A DNA stretch of 64,000 nt, from assembly GCA_963924555.1 (NCBI GenBank), contig OZ004583.1, forward strand, positions 7,826,582-7,890,581, written 5' to 3'. The translations under genes were made by a program, and so were the position numbers. The notes beneath the pieces were generated by a model. The model did no database searches and was not told where the DNA came from. It worked only from the letters and a program-made list of their open reading frames with translations. Positions within the stretch are counted from its first letter, which is position 1. Every line of letters starts with the position of its first letter. Source of the DNA: Crambe crambe. Lineage: Eukaryota; Porifera; Demospongiae; Poecilosclerida; Crambeidae. Of the stretch, positions 1-11,286 are shown in pieces.

Positions 1-8
1 TCTTCCAG

Positions 9-1798
9 ATTCAATCTCCATCTGAGAGATGTTCCTTTCACCAACTCCTAAACTACACAGTGGTCCTGGAGGACACCACAATGGAGAGTGTGGATCAGAG
101 GATGATCAACTCTGACAACTGCAGTGATGACCTCTGCTCCATATCCTTCATCCTCTCCTCACCAGACCAAAGATATTTTATCAGTGTTAATGTTGCAGGA
201 GGCTTTGGGTCAACTAGCACCTTTTTAAGTGAGTTGATTGGTTGCATGATAGCGCTCCTTTACCAAATTTTGATTTAGATACTACCATCCCATCTTCCTT
301 TAATGTTACTGCCTCCTCTGAGGGCTGTGTGACCTCTGTCCTCTGTTTCGGAGACTGCTTCTTCCAATATGGCCGTGACTCCTCTTACCAGGACCTGAGC
401 CCTTCATTGTCTACCTCCCTCAATTCCCCTCTCCAAATAACTGTCTCAGATGCTGCTACAATTCATTATTATCAGGTGACCATTAATACTTCTTCCCAGA
501 TAAGAGGAAACTTCACTTCAGGTGAAGGTGAGTTAGTATAACTATTTCACTAAGTCCACATAATGATTATGTTGGTGTGTGTAGGTACACGATTGACATC
601 TGCAAATCAAGGTCTGCTGGTTGTGGGTGTGATACTATTAAGTGTGGCCATTGTACTTGGAGTGATCATTACTGTGATGGTATTTAAGAAAGGTGTCTAT
701 CATTCACATAGGTTTTCATTTGTTCCAGTTGTTTTTTTGTTGTTGTTTTTTGTTTGTTTGTTGTTGTTTTTTTGTTTTTTTCCTCCTCTAGGACCATGGC
801 TATCTCTGGGTCTCTCTATGACAGGATTTGTTGTAGCATTGTTATCTCTTGTGTTGTGGGTGGCAGTGGGATTTCATGTTGGACTGCAAAAAAGTAAAAA
901 TTATTTTGCAAATTATTTATTAACTACTTTATGATTTTGTGTGCATGCAGATACATGTGATCCTACTTGGCATTCTTCTAGAGATGGTCTCATAATTTCA
1001 GCACATGTTTTCTCAGACATCAGTCTCCTAATATTTGTGGCTGCTGGAATATATTTTGCTGTGGATTACATCAGTAAGGCAATGAACGGGGCTGAAAGGA
1101 AGTAGCTAACCTGTTAAGTTCAGCAAAAGAATGATTAGGATAATCTCTTTTCTCTCTGTACTTGTACAGGTTTCCCCAACTACAAAAAGAGGAACAGTGA
1201 GGTAAGTGAGGATTGCATGTATATTTCATGCTAATCTGTATGCACCACAAATCCCACTCTCCTCTTATCTGTAGCTATATATATTACAGGAAGATGGGGC
1301 ATTAATAATGCACTATATGTATTATATTTACTGCAGCAAATGAGTTTCTGGCAGAAATGTTTGCACAGAAGTTTATCAAATAGTAATCAGCACCAACCAA
1401 GAGAGGAAGCCTGGGAAGTAAATTTATGGGCAAGTATTCTATTAGTTATGTCAGTAATATATTCCTGTGTTGTGACTATAATTATTCTAACAGAAAGGTC
1501 AAAAACTACAAGAGTTGGAGGTTGGCGCAGGAGGGAGAGTGAAGGAGTTGGAAGATCTTACTGTTGGAGAATTCAGAAAACCAGGACAATCACATATGAA
1601 ACAAACACTGGAGGCACAAGAAAGATATTATCAGGAATACAAGGATAAACTTCCAACTGGTGGAGTATGTAGAGTCATTTGTAGTGACAGTGTAGCTAGT
1701 CTCACTCTTTCATCATGTAGTCTAAAGGAGAGGAACCTGTCTACCTTTCACTGGACCATGGGAAGGGAGACAGAAGTGGATGTAAGGACAAACCATAG
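9..1798 (+). CDS. Receptor copy A, 5' end outside window
   Basis: This is the 3' part of an Ig/FN3 three-pass receptor gene. Visible exons are 9-228 (end of second FN3), 279-527 (juxtamembrane ectodomain), 585-692, 792-893 and 951-1073 (one membrane segment each), 1170-1201, 1337-1429, 1494-1664 and 1721-1798. All phases agree across junctions. The intron after 1429 has a GC donor and intron 1665-1720 is 56 bp. The tail exon keeps one YLSL motif, then stops at 1796-1798. Compared with copy D, a deletion just before the stop puts the usual C-terminal YSAL motif out of frame. Exons and introns up to about 1,070 are nearly identical to copy D. Family role is inferred as a cell-surface signalling receptor. 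Confidence 0.75.
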
Positions 1799-1978
1799 AG
1801 GAGAATACAGTGCTCTGGGTAACAGTAACCAATACAACATGTAGTAGAAAGTTGAAAAAAATCACAATTGTAAAAATTGATCTTCCTAATAATCTTTGTG
1901 CACTGTCACTTTGAGTTGAATTTTATGTCACTTTGAATTGGACCTACAAAGTTAATTATTGTAAAAGGTCATCAATCA

Positions 1979-1984
1979 AATAAA
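1979..1984 (+). promoter_or_regulatory. Polyadenylation signal of copy A
   Basis: AATAAA lies about 180 bases after the copy A stop. The surrounding 3' UTR text is shared with copy K, where AATAAA is at 54,802. Confidence 0.6.
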
Positions 1985-2029
1985 GTACAGCTAGCTAGCT
2001 ATTAATAGTGCTGATTATTACCAGCTCAC

Positions 2030-2620
2030 TTGATGAGTGTGCTACTATCTCACCACTTGTTGAGGCTAACAAGTCCGCTGATGTCTTCTTGATGAAAGTG
2101 ACCCATCTCTAACCAGACTTCTCTATGAAACCAGCAAAAACTAATGACCCCTTTCTATATCAGTCTCCTCTTTTCTCCCAAGGATGGTTACCACTAGCTA
2201 GCTCAGGGTGCACTCAAGATATTAAGCCATGCCCCCCACACACATGATACCTGCAGATCAAGTTGTACATAGTTCAAAAGACATTACTAAAGTCCCCTAA
2301 ATCATACACATCAATCTCAGAAATTTCTTTACTACGAGTACCATTCATTACTCAACTACTAGAAGTGATTGTAGAACTAACCCAAACTAACCCATGTGGT
2401 GGTGGAGACACTGCCTCACAGAACTATATGTGCCTCATAGAGAACTAACCCACATGGTTGGGGATATGTACTGCTTGGGATACTGCTTCATAGAACTAAC
2501 CCACATGATTGGAGATATACTGCTTCATAAAGGTTTCGACTGGATATCATTATTGATGAGTTAATTCTATCTTCACCAGTGCTTGCAGTGGACACCTTAC
2601 CACAATGATTGATTGTATGA
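2030..2620 (-). pseudogene. Decayed HemK 3'-block downstream of copy A
   Basis: Pieces of this stretch match, in the same order, the HemK gene and flank at 54,880-57,480. The last HemK exon is recognisable at about 2,050-2,130, followed by the 'caaaagacattactaaag' intron block, repeats around 'aactaacccacatg', and the 'gatgagttaa...tcttcaccagtgc' repeat at 2,545-2,610. Large internal deletions and missing coding exons mean it cannot encode the enzyme. It shows that copies A and K shared a downstream neighbour. Confidence 0.6.
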
Positions 2621-3340
2621 TGTCATCATAGGGCCCGGCCAATGTTGATCACCGGGTTTTCCCCAGGTGCTTTCATCGATAGGGGTATAAGCCCTTTTTT
2701 CTAAGAGAAGCCGATGAAGGCGAGTCCAATTTTGCTTGAAGTAGGATAGGCATAGAGCTAGCATTGCAATAGTGATGATAAGTTATGCTATTTTGCAGCA
2801 GCTTACTGCTTCATGTAAGCTCCTTTGTACCTGTTTCATTGCCTCTATACTGATCAGTGGTATCAAAAGTGATTACAAGATTACATATACTAATACATGG
2901 CTATATTGTGGATCTTTAAAATCATAGCATTGCCACAATTTTCTTTGAATGGAACTTTTTGTCTTGGACGGGTTGAGTTAACTTGCACAGGCACTAAAGT
3001 AGCCAATGGTTTGATATGGAGAGCGAACAATACAAATCACACACTATATACATATCGCCCATTCTTTAATAATGACTTCCCACAATCTGTGAACTTAAGC
3101 CCTCCAATACGCAGTGTACAAGTATGGATAAACAGAGCTTCTGTAAATCAGTATTGATATCATGTCCACATTGAGTGGCAATGCTTCTGTTCTGTCAGGA
3201 TCAATGGTTCAGTGCATCAGTCCTCTAAATACAACAACATACAAGTCAGAGTCATCAGAGGTAACATAGTATTTCGTAATCCTTTAAAATCATAGTTATT
3301 TGTATAATATCATAGCTCCTCCTTTAGTCTTCCCTACTTG

Positions 3341-3556
3341 TGTGGTAACTTTGGAACAATTTATGAGCATGCTCAGTATTGTATTTTGTCCAGCTAGCGC
3401 ATTGCGCTATAGCTCTTAGCTCTAGCTTATTTAACCTCTGTATCACTTCCAGTCGCTGGCTGGTTTGATCTGATTTTTGTCAATAGTTTATACTGTCAGC
3501 TGAATAATAAGAAGTTATTGCTAATTAACATTGTGATACTATTGGAGAACATCACA
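3341..3556 (+). repeat. 5' LTR
   Basis: 216-bp repeat identical to 7,622-7,837, starting TGTGGTAAC and ending CATCACA, directly after target-site bases ACTTG. It is expected to hold the element's promoter. Confidence 0.96.
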
Positions 3557-3577
3557 TCTGGCGACGAGACGGGATCT
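3557..3577 (+). other. Putative primer-binding site
   Basis: Two bases after the 5' LTR begins TGGCGACGAGACGGG, the place and TGG start expected for a tRNA primer-binding site. I did not identify the tRNA. Confidence 0.5.
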
Positions 3578-3578
3578 G

Positions 3579-6500
3579 ATGGCTCACACAAGAGTGCCGA
3601 TCTACGGTCAGCTGACGGCATTCGACCCAGAAGCTGAGAACATCTCCACTTATCTGGAGAGAGTGTCTTTGTACTTCGCGGCAAATGACATCGGAGATGG
3701 CAAGAAGGTTTCTGTGTTGCTGACAGAGATAGGTACCAAGAACTACGGTATCATCAGAAGCCTTGTAGCTCCAGCTTTACCGCAGGACAAGACTTTCGCG
3801 GATCTTGTGACTGTGCTGACAGATCATTTCCAGCCCAAACCCTTGATAATTGCCGAACGTTTTCGTTTCTACCAAAGGAACCAAGGGCCTACTGAATCGG
3901 TGCTAGACTATGTGGCAGAATTACGACGACTCGCCATTACCTGTGATTTTGGCACTTTTCTGGACCAGGCGCTCCGAGATAAATTTGTCTGTGGGCTCAA
4001 GTCGGAACAAACCCAGAAGAGCTTGTTAGCTGAAGAAGGACTGACCCTGGCTAAGGCTGTAGAGAAAGCTCAAGCTAAGGAGACTGCTGCTAGAGACGCC
4101 CGAAACTTGAAAGGCCAAGGTCCGACCACAATGTCTGGAGTTTTGCAGCTGTCAACCACAAATACTATGAAAGGCTCCGCCCAAGTCAAAGGGAAGCCTT
4201 GTTTTAGATGTGGCAGGAAGGGCCATGAAGGCAAGAACTGTAAATTCAAATCAGCTACTTGCCATAAATGTGGCAAGGTTGGCCACATTGCCCCTACTTG
4301 CCGGAGCAAGAAATCAGCTGGTCGAGGTCACAATGATGTCCGCTATCTCGAATCTACTCAGAGTGAACCGGAGGATCTGGGAACTTTCTCGATTGGAGGA
4401 AATTCTTCTCACCCGATCCGAATTGAACTTCGAATTTCAGGGAAGCCGTTGACCATGGAGTTAGACACTGGTGCTGCCGTGTCCCTCCTCCCTGAGGGAG
4501 TGTTTAGGAAGATGTTTCCTAAGGCCAAGTTACGTAAGTCCAACATGGTACTACGTACGTATACTGGAGAAGCCATGGCTGTGATTGGGACGTATCCTGT
4601 GTTGGTGCAGTACGAACAGCAGTTGCCTCGGGAACTAGACCTGACTATAGTTCGAGGTGAGGGACCTGCTCTCCTCGGTCGAAATTGGCTCAAGCATATC
4701 ACACTTAATTGGGCATCTATTGGATCACTATCTCGTGAGCAGGCCTTGCAGGATGTTCTGGACAAGAACAAAGACGTATTTGCAGATGATCTTGGAACTA
4801 TTCAACCCTTCACTGCAAAGCTATCTGTGTCCTCAGGAGCTCGACCCAAGTTCTGTAGGGCTAGGCCCGTGCCCTATGCTATGAGAAGTGCTGTGGAAGA
4901 AGAATTGGATCGTCTTGAAGCACAAGGAGTCATCGAGAAGATTGACCACAGTGAGTGGGCGGCACCAATTGTGGCAGTCCCTAAGAAGGACGGCCAAGTC
5001 AGAATTTGTGGGGATTACAAAGTTACCGTCAATCCCGTGTTAGAGGTTGATCAGTATCCCCTACCCAAGCCGGAAGACTTGTTTGCCACCCTCGCTGGGG
5101 GACAACAGTTCACCACACTGGACTTGTCCCATGCATATAACCAACTCGTTCTTGAGGAGCAATCCCGACATTTGGTCACCATCAATACCCATCGAGGACT
5201 CTATCGGTATCGCAGACTGCCATTTGGAATTGCCTCAGCGCCCGCTGTGTTCCAAAAGACGATGGACACTCTGTTGCAGGGCCTAGGTAAGGTGACTTGT
5301 TATCTTGATGATATCCTGATTACAGGTGCTACCCCTGCGGAACACCTCGCCCACCTTGAGGAGGTGCTATGTCGGTTGAGGGAGCATGGTGTGCGGCTAC
5401 GAAGAGACAAGTGCCGATTTTTAGAAGCCAGCGTTGAATATCTCGGACATCGTGTGGATCGAGAAGGGTTGCACGCCACCAATGACAAACTCCGTGCCAT
5501 AGCAGAAGCACCCCCACCCCGGAATGTGCAGGAGTTGCGGTCATTTTTGGGGCTTTTAAACTATTATGGCCGGTTTATACCCAATTTGGCATCATTGCTC
5601 CACCCCTTACACAGGCTGTTGTGCAAGGGTTGTCCATGGAAGTGGTCCTCGGGTTGCCAGAAAGCCTTTAACCAAGCCAAGGAAGCCTTGACATCCTCCA
5701 AGGTTTTGATACACTATAATCCTAATCTTCCTCTTAAACTTGCAGGTGATGCCTCCGCTTACGGAGTGGGAGCAGTGATCTCACATGTAATGGAGGATGG
5801 CTCAGAACGCCCGATCGCTTTTGCTTCCCGAACCTTGTCAAGCAGTGAGCGTAATTATGCTCAGGTGGAGAAAGAAGCCTTGTCGTTGGTCTTTGGTGTT
5901 AAAAAGTTCCACGCCTATTTGTATGGGAGACAGTTTACTCTCACAACTGACCACAAACCACTTACAACCATCTTGGGACCAAAGCAGGGTATCCCTACCC
6001 TTGCTGCAGCTCGCCTACAACGTTGGGCACTGATACTATCTGCCTATACATACCATATAGAGTTCCGTCCCACTGGTCAGCATGCCAACGCTGATGGGTT
6101 GTCACGCCTGCCGCTGCAGGAAGTCACTCGAGAAGGTGCTTCGTCAGAACCATCTGTCTTCAATATATCTCAGCTAGAGAGTTTACCTGTGACAGTGAAA
6201 CAACTTCAAGCAGCTACTCGTACAGACAATATCCTGAGCAAAGTCCTTCGTTTTACGAGGGGAGGATGGCCGAAGAAATTTGATGCGTCACTACGCCCCT
6301 ACTGGTTACACAGACAAGAATTCACGGTGGAACAAGATTGTGTGCTCTGGGGAGTACGCACAGTTATTCCAGGGAAACTTCAGCAGAAGCTGTTAGAAGA
6401 ACTCCATAGAGACCACCCTGGCATCAGCCGGATGAAGGCCGTTGCACGTGGATACCTGTGGTGGCCGGGTCTGGATAAGTCAATCCAAGACTTGGTGAAG

Positions 6501-7592
6501 AGCTGTCAGTCGTGTCAGGCTGTGAAACATGCACCTGCCGTGGCCCCGATGTATCCATGGTCCTGGCCTGCGAAACCATGGCAGCGGGTGCATCTTGACT
6601 TTGCCGGTCCCTTCCAAGGGGTCATGCTGCTCGTTGCTGTCGACGCCCACTCAAAGTGGCCGGAGGTTGAGATCATGCACAGTACAACGGCTGCCAAAAC
6701 CATTGATGTTCTCAGGAAGATGTTCGCTACTTTTGGATTGCCTGAGCAACTGGTCACTGACAATGGGCCACAGTTCCTGTCTGAGGAATTTGCATTGTTT
6801 TCGAAACTGAATGGCATCAGACACATCAGGAGTGCCCCCTACCACCCAGCCACCAATGGCTTAGCGGAACGGTTTGTGCAGTCGGTGAAGTTGGCTCTCA
6901 AGGCCAGTGTTAATAGTGGAAAATCACTCTCTGAAAGATTGCTCAGCTACTTACTCACCTATCGCAGTTCGCCTCATGCAACAACTGGGGTTTCCCCCTG
7001 TTCGCTGTTTCTTCATCGTCCCCTTCGCACTCGACTTGATCTGCTTCGTCCGAATCTGGAAGCCTGTGTTGTGGAAAAGCAGGCACAGCAGAAAGCTGTT
7101 CACGACCGGAGAGCTCAATGTCGAGAGTTCCTTGTAGGACAGAGTGTCATGGTTCGGAATTTTCGTCCTGGACAAGACTGGGTGCCAGCAATTGTTGTTG
7201 AGAGACTGGGACCTGTTTCATATTTGGTGGAAACAGCTGATCATCAGATGTGGCGGAGACATCTGGACCACTTGAAAGAGTTTCGTGGGTTGCCTAACTC
7301 CGTCCAGAGTGGCTCTGACAGAGAGGTTGCTGTTGACGATGAAGACCCCTTACCCACTTCTTCAGAACCTACTACAGGGGATTTCCCTGATGAACCACAT
7401 GCAGAGGATCCACCTCCAGAAGTTGATGTACCTGTCAGTGATCCTTCACCGACCCCTTCAGGATCTCATGCTGAGCCTCCTGACCCTGGCACACGACCCT
7501 CATCCTCCACTGCTATAGAGTTGGAGAACCCTGAACCACCACCTCCACGTTACCCTACCCGAATTAGGCACCCTCCTGAACGGTACCAGTGA
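3579..7592 (+). CDS. Gag-Pol polyprotein of the Gypsy element
   Basis: A 1,337-residue fused Gag-Pol. In order: a Gag region (about 1-180), two CCHC zinc knuckles (about 206-241), an aspartic protease with a D-T-G-A motif (near 298), reverse transcriptase with YLDD (about 575-578), RNase H (from about 721), an integrase HHCC zinc finger (about 943-979), an integrase core with D, D and E near 1007, 1061 and 1097, and a C-terminal integrase module followed by a Pro/Glu-rich tail. I see no chromodomain and no env gene. The ATG lies 23 bases after the 5' LTR. No frameshift or stop is present, so all enzymatic parts look intact. Codon use is more GC-rich than the neighbouring host exons. Confidence 0.97.
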   Translation: MAHTRVPIYGQLTAFDPEAENISTYLERVSLYFAANDIGDGKKVSVLLTEIGTKNYGIIRSLVAPALPQDKTFADLVTVLTDHFQPKPLIIAERFRFYQRNQGPTESVLDYVAELRRLAITCDFGTFLDQALRDKFVCGLKSEQTQKSLLAEEGLTLAKAVEKAQAKETAARDARNLKGQGPTTMSGVLQLSTTNTMKGSAQVKGKPCFRCGRKGHEGKNCKFKSATCHKCGKVGHIAPTCRSKKSAGRGHNDVRYLESTQSEPEDLGTFSIGGNSSHPIRIELRISGKPLTMELDTGAAVSLLPEGVFRKMFPKAKLRKSNMVLRTYTGEAMAVIGTYPVLVQYEQQLPRELDLTIVRGEGPALLGRNWLKHITLNWASIGSLSREQALQDVLDKNKDVFADDLGTIQPFTAKLSVSSGARPKFCRARPVPYAMRSAVEEELDRLEAQGVIEKIDHSEWAAPIVAVPKKDGQVRICGDYKVTVNPVLEVDQYPLPKPEDLFATLAGGQQFTTLDLSHAYNQLVLEEQSRHLVTINTHRGLYRYRRLPFGIASAPAVFQKTMDTLLQGLGKVTCYLDDILITGATPAEHLAHLEEVLCRLREHGVRLRRDKCRFLEASVEYLGHRVDREGLHATNDKLRAIAEAPPPRNVQELRSFLGLLNYYGRFIPNLASLLHPLHRLLCKGCPWKWSSGCQKAFNQAKEALTSSKVLIHYNPNLPLKLAGDASAYGVGAVISHVMEDGSERPIAFASRTLSSSERNYAQVEKEALSLVFGVKKFHAYLYGRQFTLTTDHKPLTTILGPKQGIPTLAAARLQRWALILSAYTYHIEFRPTGQHANADGLSRLPLQEVTREGASSEPSVFNISQLESLPVTVKQLQAATRTDNILSKVLRFTRGGWPKKFDASLRPYWLHRQEFTVEQDCVLWGVRTVIPGKLQQKLLEELHRDHPGISRMKAVARGYLWWPGLDKSIQDLVKSCQSCQAVKHAPAVAPMYPWSWPAKPWQRVHLDFAGPFQGVMLLVAVDAHSKWPEVEIMHSTTAAKTIDVLRKMFATFGLPEQLVTDNGPQFLSEEFALFSKLNGIRHIRSAPYHPATNGLAERFVQSVKLALKASVNSGKSLSERLLSYLLTYRSSPHATTGVSPCSLFLHRPLRTRLDLLRPNLEACVVEKQAQQKAVHDRRAQCREFLVGQSVMVRNFRPGQDWVPAIVVERLGPVSYLVETADHQMWRRHLDHLKEFRGLPNSVQSGSDREVAVDDEDPLPTSSEPTTGDFPDEPHAEDPPPEVDVPVSDPSPTPSGSHAEPPDPGTRPSSSTAIELENPEPPPPRYPTRIRHPPERYQ

Positions 7593-7609
7593 GTGTGACT
7601 TGTATGCTT

Positions 7610-7621
7610 AGTGGGGAGGAG
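7610..7621 (+). other. Polypurine tract
   Basis: Purine-rich AGTGGGGAGGAG directly abuts the 3' LTR, the expected plus-strand primer site of an LTR element. Confidence 0.7.
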
Positions 7622-7837
7622 TGTGGTAACTTTGGAACAATTTATGAGCATGCTCAGTATTGTATTTTGTCCAGCTAGCGCATTGCGCTATAGCTCTTAG
7701 CTCTAGCTTATTTAACCTCTGTATCACTTCCAGTCGCTGGCTGGTTTGATCTGATTTTTGTCAATAGTTTATACTGTCAGCTGAATAATAAGAAGTTATT
7801 GCTAATTAACATTGTGATACTATTGGAGAACATCACA
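7622..7837 (+). repeat. 3' LTR
   Basis: 216-bp repeat identical to 3,341-3,556, followed by the second copy of target-site bases ACTTG at 7,838-7,842. Confidence 0.96.
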
Positions 7838-9740
7838 ACTTGTTCTCTTATCCACACCACTGGAGGTCCAGAAGTCTCCATCCTGTGGTCCCCCTCCTTC
7901 ACCTCTCAGTATAACGTGGAGATGTATCATGTGGTAGTGAACTCTACCACCCCATCCTGTCCCAGATAGTGAGTCCCTGCTAATAGTGAATTATAATTTG
8001 GCAAGTAGTTGATGGATTTTACACATTCCACCCCCATGGGATTACCTGAACCTACTTCACCACAGAGACCAAGTGAAGATTACAGCTGCTCTGGACTGGT
8101 CCTGGGGACGCACTACTCCTTCAATGTCAGAGCAATCAACTGTGGGAATCAAACAGGGGCTGAGAGTACTATCACAGTCCAACCACAAAGTATAATAAAT
8201 TTAAGCTAGCTACATGATGTTTGTACCAAGGAGCAGTATTTTTCTTCCCACTGATAATGATGCAGAGGGAAAGGCTTATGGTAGCATGAGTATAAATGTT
8301 TTTGCAGCTCCTCAAACTCCCGAGGTTACAGTTTCACCTACGATCAGAACAGACGACTGAATTAGCTGACAGTGCAGTGGATGCAACAAGTTAACTCTAT
8401 TATTGTAGCTAATAGCAGTTAGTCACTTTTTTGTCCTCCAGATTCAATCTCCATCTGAGAGATGTTCCTTTAACCAACTCCTAAACTACACTATGGTCCT
8501 GGAGGACAGCACAAGGGAGAGGGTGGTCAGAGGATGATCAACTCTGATAATTGCAGTAATAACCTCTGTTCCATATCCTTCCCCCTCTCCTCACCAGACC
8601 AAAGTTATTTTGTCAGCATTAATGCTACAGGAGCCTTTGGATCGACTAGCACCTCCACATCTCTAAGTGAGTTGATTTGTTGGATAACAACATTCCTTTA
8701 TCAACTTTTGATTTAGGGCTGTGTGACCTCTGTCCTTTGTTCCTACTCTATGAGAGAAGATTGCTTCTTCCAATATGGCAGTGACTCCTCTTACCAGGAC
8801 CTGAGCCCTTCATCATCTATCTCAATTTCCCTCTCCAAATAACTGTCTCAGATGCTGCTACAATCCATTATTATCAGGTGACCATCAATACTTCTTTCTG
8901 GTCAGAGGAAACTTCACTTCCGGTGAAGGTGAATTAACTAGTATGTTTCTTGGAGTACGATAGCATTCATGTAGGTGCACAGTTGACATCAGCAAATCAA
9001 GGTCTGCTGGTTGTGGGTGTGATAGTATTAAGTGTGGCCATTGTACTTAGAGTGATTATTAGTATATTGTACATGCAGATACATGTGATCCTACTTGGCA
9101 ATCTTCTAGAGATGGTCTCATAATTTCAGCCCATGTTTTCTCAGACGTCAGTCTCCTAATATTTGTGGCTGCTGGAATATATTTTGTTGTGGATTACGAA
9201 GTATCTAGGCTGCTTCACGCCTGTCCAATGAACCTCAAGAATGATTAATCTATATAGCTATTTATACAGGTTTACCCAACTACAAAATGAAGAGGAGGGA
9301 GGTATGGATTACATGTTGTATTCTTATGTGGTAGATAGATTATTATGAGGAAGGTGGTATTAATAATGCACTTATTGACCACAGTAAATGAGTTTCTGGT
9401 TGCATAGCTGAAGTTTATCAAATAGTATTCAGCACCAACCAAGAGAGAAAGACCGGGAAGTAAATAAGCCGGCAAGTATTCTATTAATCGTGTCAATTGA
9501 TTATTCCTCTGTTATGACTATATTCTAACAGAAAGATATAAAACTAGAAGAGTTGGAGGTTGGTACAGGAGGGAGAGTCAAGGAGTTGGAAGATCTCTGT
9601 GTAGGGCCATTCAGAAAACAAGGACAACCATATATGGAAGCTAAACTGGATCGAGGTACAAGAAAGATATTATCAGGAATACTATCAGAAATATAAGGAT
9701 AAATTTCTAACTGATGGAATAGCATAGGCTGCCAGTAGCT

Positions 9741-10363
9741 ATTATCGACCATTTCCAATTTAATATGTGGACCATGTAGCATAATTTGCTAGCTCTACAC
9801 TACTGAGACAAATGAAAAGCACTGAAGTGCTAACCCTCAGCGCACGCTGAAAATGCTTAGTCAATTATTATTACAAATATTGAGCAGATAACTGATGAGC
9901 AGGAGGTATAAAGCATAATTCATTTTCAATCATTTATAAAGCAGTTGAGCTAGCTAGCATGTTTCTACTACAGAGTCCACATGCTTGTAGCCTTGTCCCC
10001 AGGCGTGGGAAGGGCCTGAGACGAGGCTAACATGCTTGGAGAACTCTGAGGTAACTAATTATAAAGCTTGTCATGAGCAACACAGTCGTAGACTTGTCAC
10101 TAAGACACTCCAGCTTATTATTAATGGACCAGATAGCTACGTAGCTATACTTTATGTGGAGCTACTATTAATGCTTATAACTATAATTATCATTGTGAAG
10201 GAAGGGTGGTATTAACCCCTATCTAGCTACTAGCTAGCCAGCAATCAATACCCTTTACATGGCAACTACAGTAGTAGCACCATTCAAACATGGAAAACTC
10301 TGTGGTTTTATTTTAACTTCCTGTTGTTAGTAAAACAAAGAAGAGAAGGTCCTGATCATGATC
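9741..10363. other. Intergenic stretch between copies B and C
   Basis: No gene or long open frame is seen. It contains AT-rich DNA with many TAGCTA words. A decayed copy C upstream flank begins near 10,250; it resembles the copy F flank at 24,480-24,590. Confidence 0.5.
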
Positions 10364-11230
10364 ATGGTAAGTCCAGCTTTGCTTGAAGTATGGCTAAGGG
10401 GCTAGAGAATGTTGCAGTGCAATAATAGCTAGCTATTATTATCACACTGCAGTGCACTACATCAAGTAAATTCATTTGTTTCATTGGATTTATGCTAATC
10501 AGTGAAATCAAAAGTGAGTATAGCTAAGATCACTGATTATACTACACAGCTATAATAGGTGCCTGATCCTTAATATCATAGCATTGCCACAATTTTCTTT
10601 GACTCCTTCGAATGGAACTTTTTAGTTTTGGACGGGTTGAATTGGCACTGAATTAGCCAATGGTATGGAGAGTGAACAATAACAGATCGTACAATATTCC
10701 TATCAGCCATTAGTGGATGATATAGGGAGCCTGTGAGCCTCACCCCTTCGTGTACAAGTATGGATCAACAGAGATTCTGAAAACCAGAATGGTGGCGTTG
10801 ATATTATGTCCACATTGAGTGGCAATGCTTCTGTTCTGTCAGGATCAATGGTTCAGTGCATCCTCTGTATACAACTTCCAACAGCGTGTACAAGTCAGAA
10901 TCATCAGAGGCCTAGTTGTTCTCTTGTCTGCACTACTGGAGGTGCAGAGGTCTCCATCCAGTGGTCCCCCTCCTTCACCTCTCAGTATAATGTGGAGATG
11001 TATCATGTGGTAGTGAACCCCATGATCAGATGATACTGAGTCCCTGATAATCTCTAGCCATGTTTAGTTATAATTTGGCCTCTAGTTAGATCAATTTCAT
11101 ATAGCTAGAGACCAAGTGAGGGTTACAGCTGTGCCATCAACTCTATCAATGTTGACCCCACACTTTAGCTAGATAGCCAGAATAGCTACCTTGCAGAAAA
11201 CAATCCATATCTCTGGCTCTATGTTTGAGG
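10364..11230 (+). pseudogene. Receptor copy C, 5' fragment
   Basis: The start ATG (10,364-10,366) directly before GTAAGT and the signal-peptide exon (10,453-10,513) are preserved. The Ig exon from about 10,588 has deletions and lost its normal frame. The intron between Ig and FN3 exons is missing, so the two run together near 10,910. Only a degraded second FN3 exon follows, and no membrane or tail exons are found. It is the truncated relic of one family member. Confidence 0.75.
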
Positions 11231-11286
11231 TAAGGAGAGTTAGCTACCGACAATTCACGTCCCTCCACAACACCGCACTAAGGCAT

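Larger units (their letters stand above)
3341..7837 (+). mobile_element. Full-length Ty3/Gypsy LTR retrotransposon
   Basis: The element is 4,497 bp with direct 216-bp LTRs (3,341-3,556 and 7,622-7,837) beginning TG and ending CA. I find no difference between the LTRs by eye. The 5-bp target duplication 'acttg' flanks it at 3,336-3,340 and 7,838-7,842. One long open frame carries all gag and pol domains in Ty3/Gypsy order, with integrase after RNase H. Identical LTRs plus an intact frame point to a very recent insertion. It sits in the same orientation as the host pseudogene, inside a coding exon. Confidence 0.97.
2714..9740 (+). pseudogene. Receptor copy B, broken and split by a Gypsy element
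   Basis: Recognisable parts are a start ATG at 2,714 with a GC-type donor, a signal-peptide exon at 2,799-2,868, an Ig exon from about 2,932, FN3 exon pieces at 3,319-3,340 and 7,838-7,970, later FN3 exons at 8,070-8,195, 8,308-8,390 and 8,442-8,670, and fragments of the juxtamembrane, membrane and tail exons to about 9,740. The Ig exon loses its frame near 3,150 through a small deletion, the third FN3 exon has an in-frame TAG, and the second membrane exon and C-terminal tail exons are missing. The LTR element interrupts the first FN3 exon. This is a dead copy. Confidence 0.8.

Noticed and set aside
3341..7837. Endogenous retrovirus with env
   Set aside because: There is no reading frame between the integrase tail and the 3' LTR, and the single Gag-Pol frame fits a Ty3/Gypsy retrotransposon.
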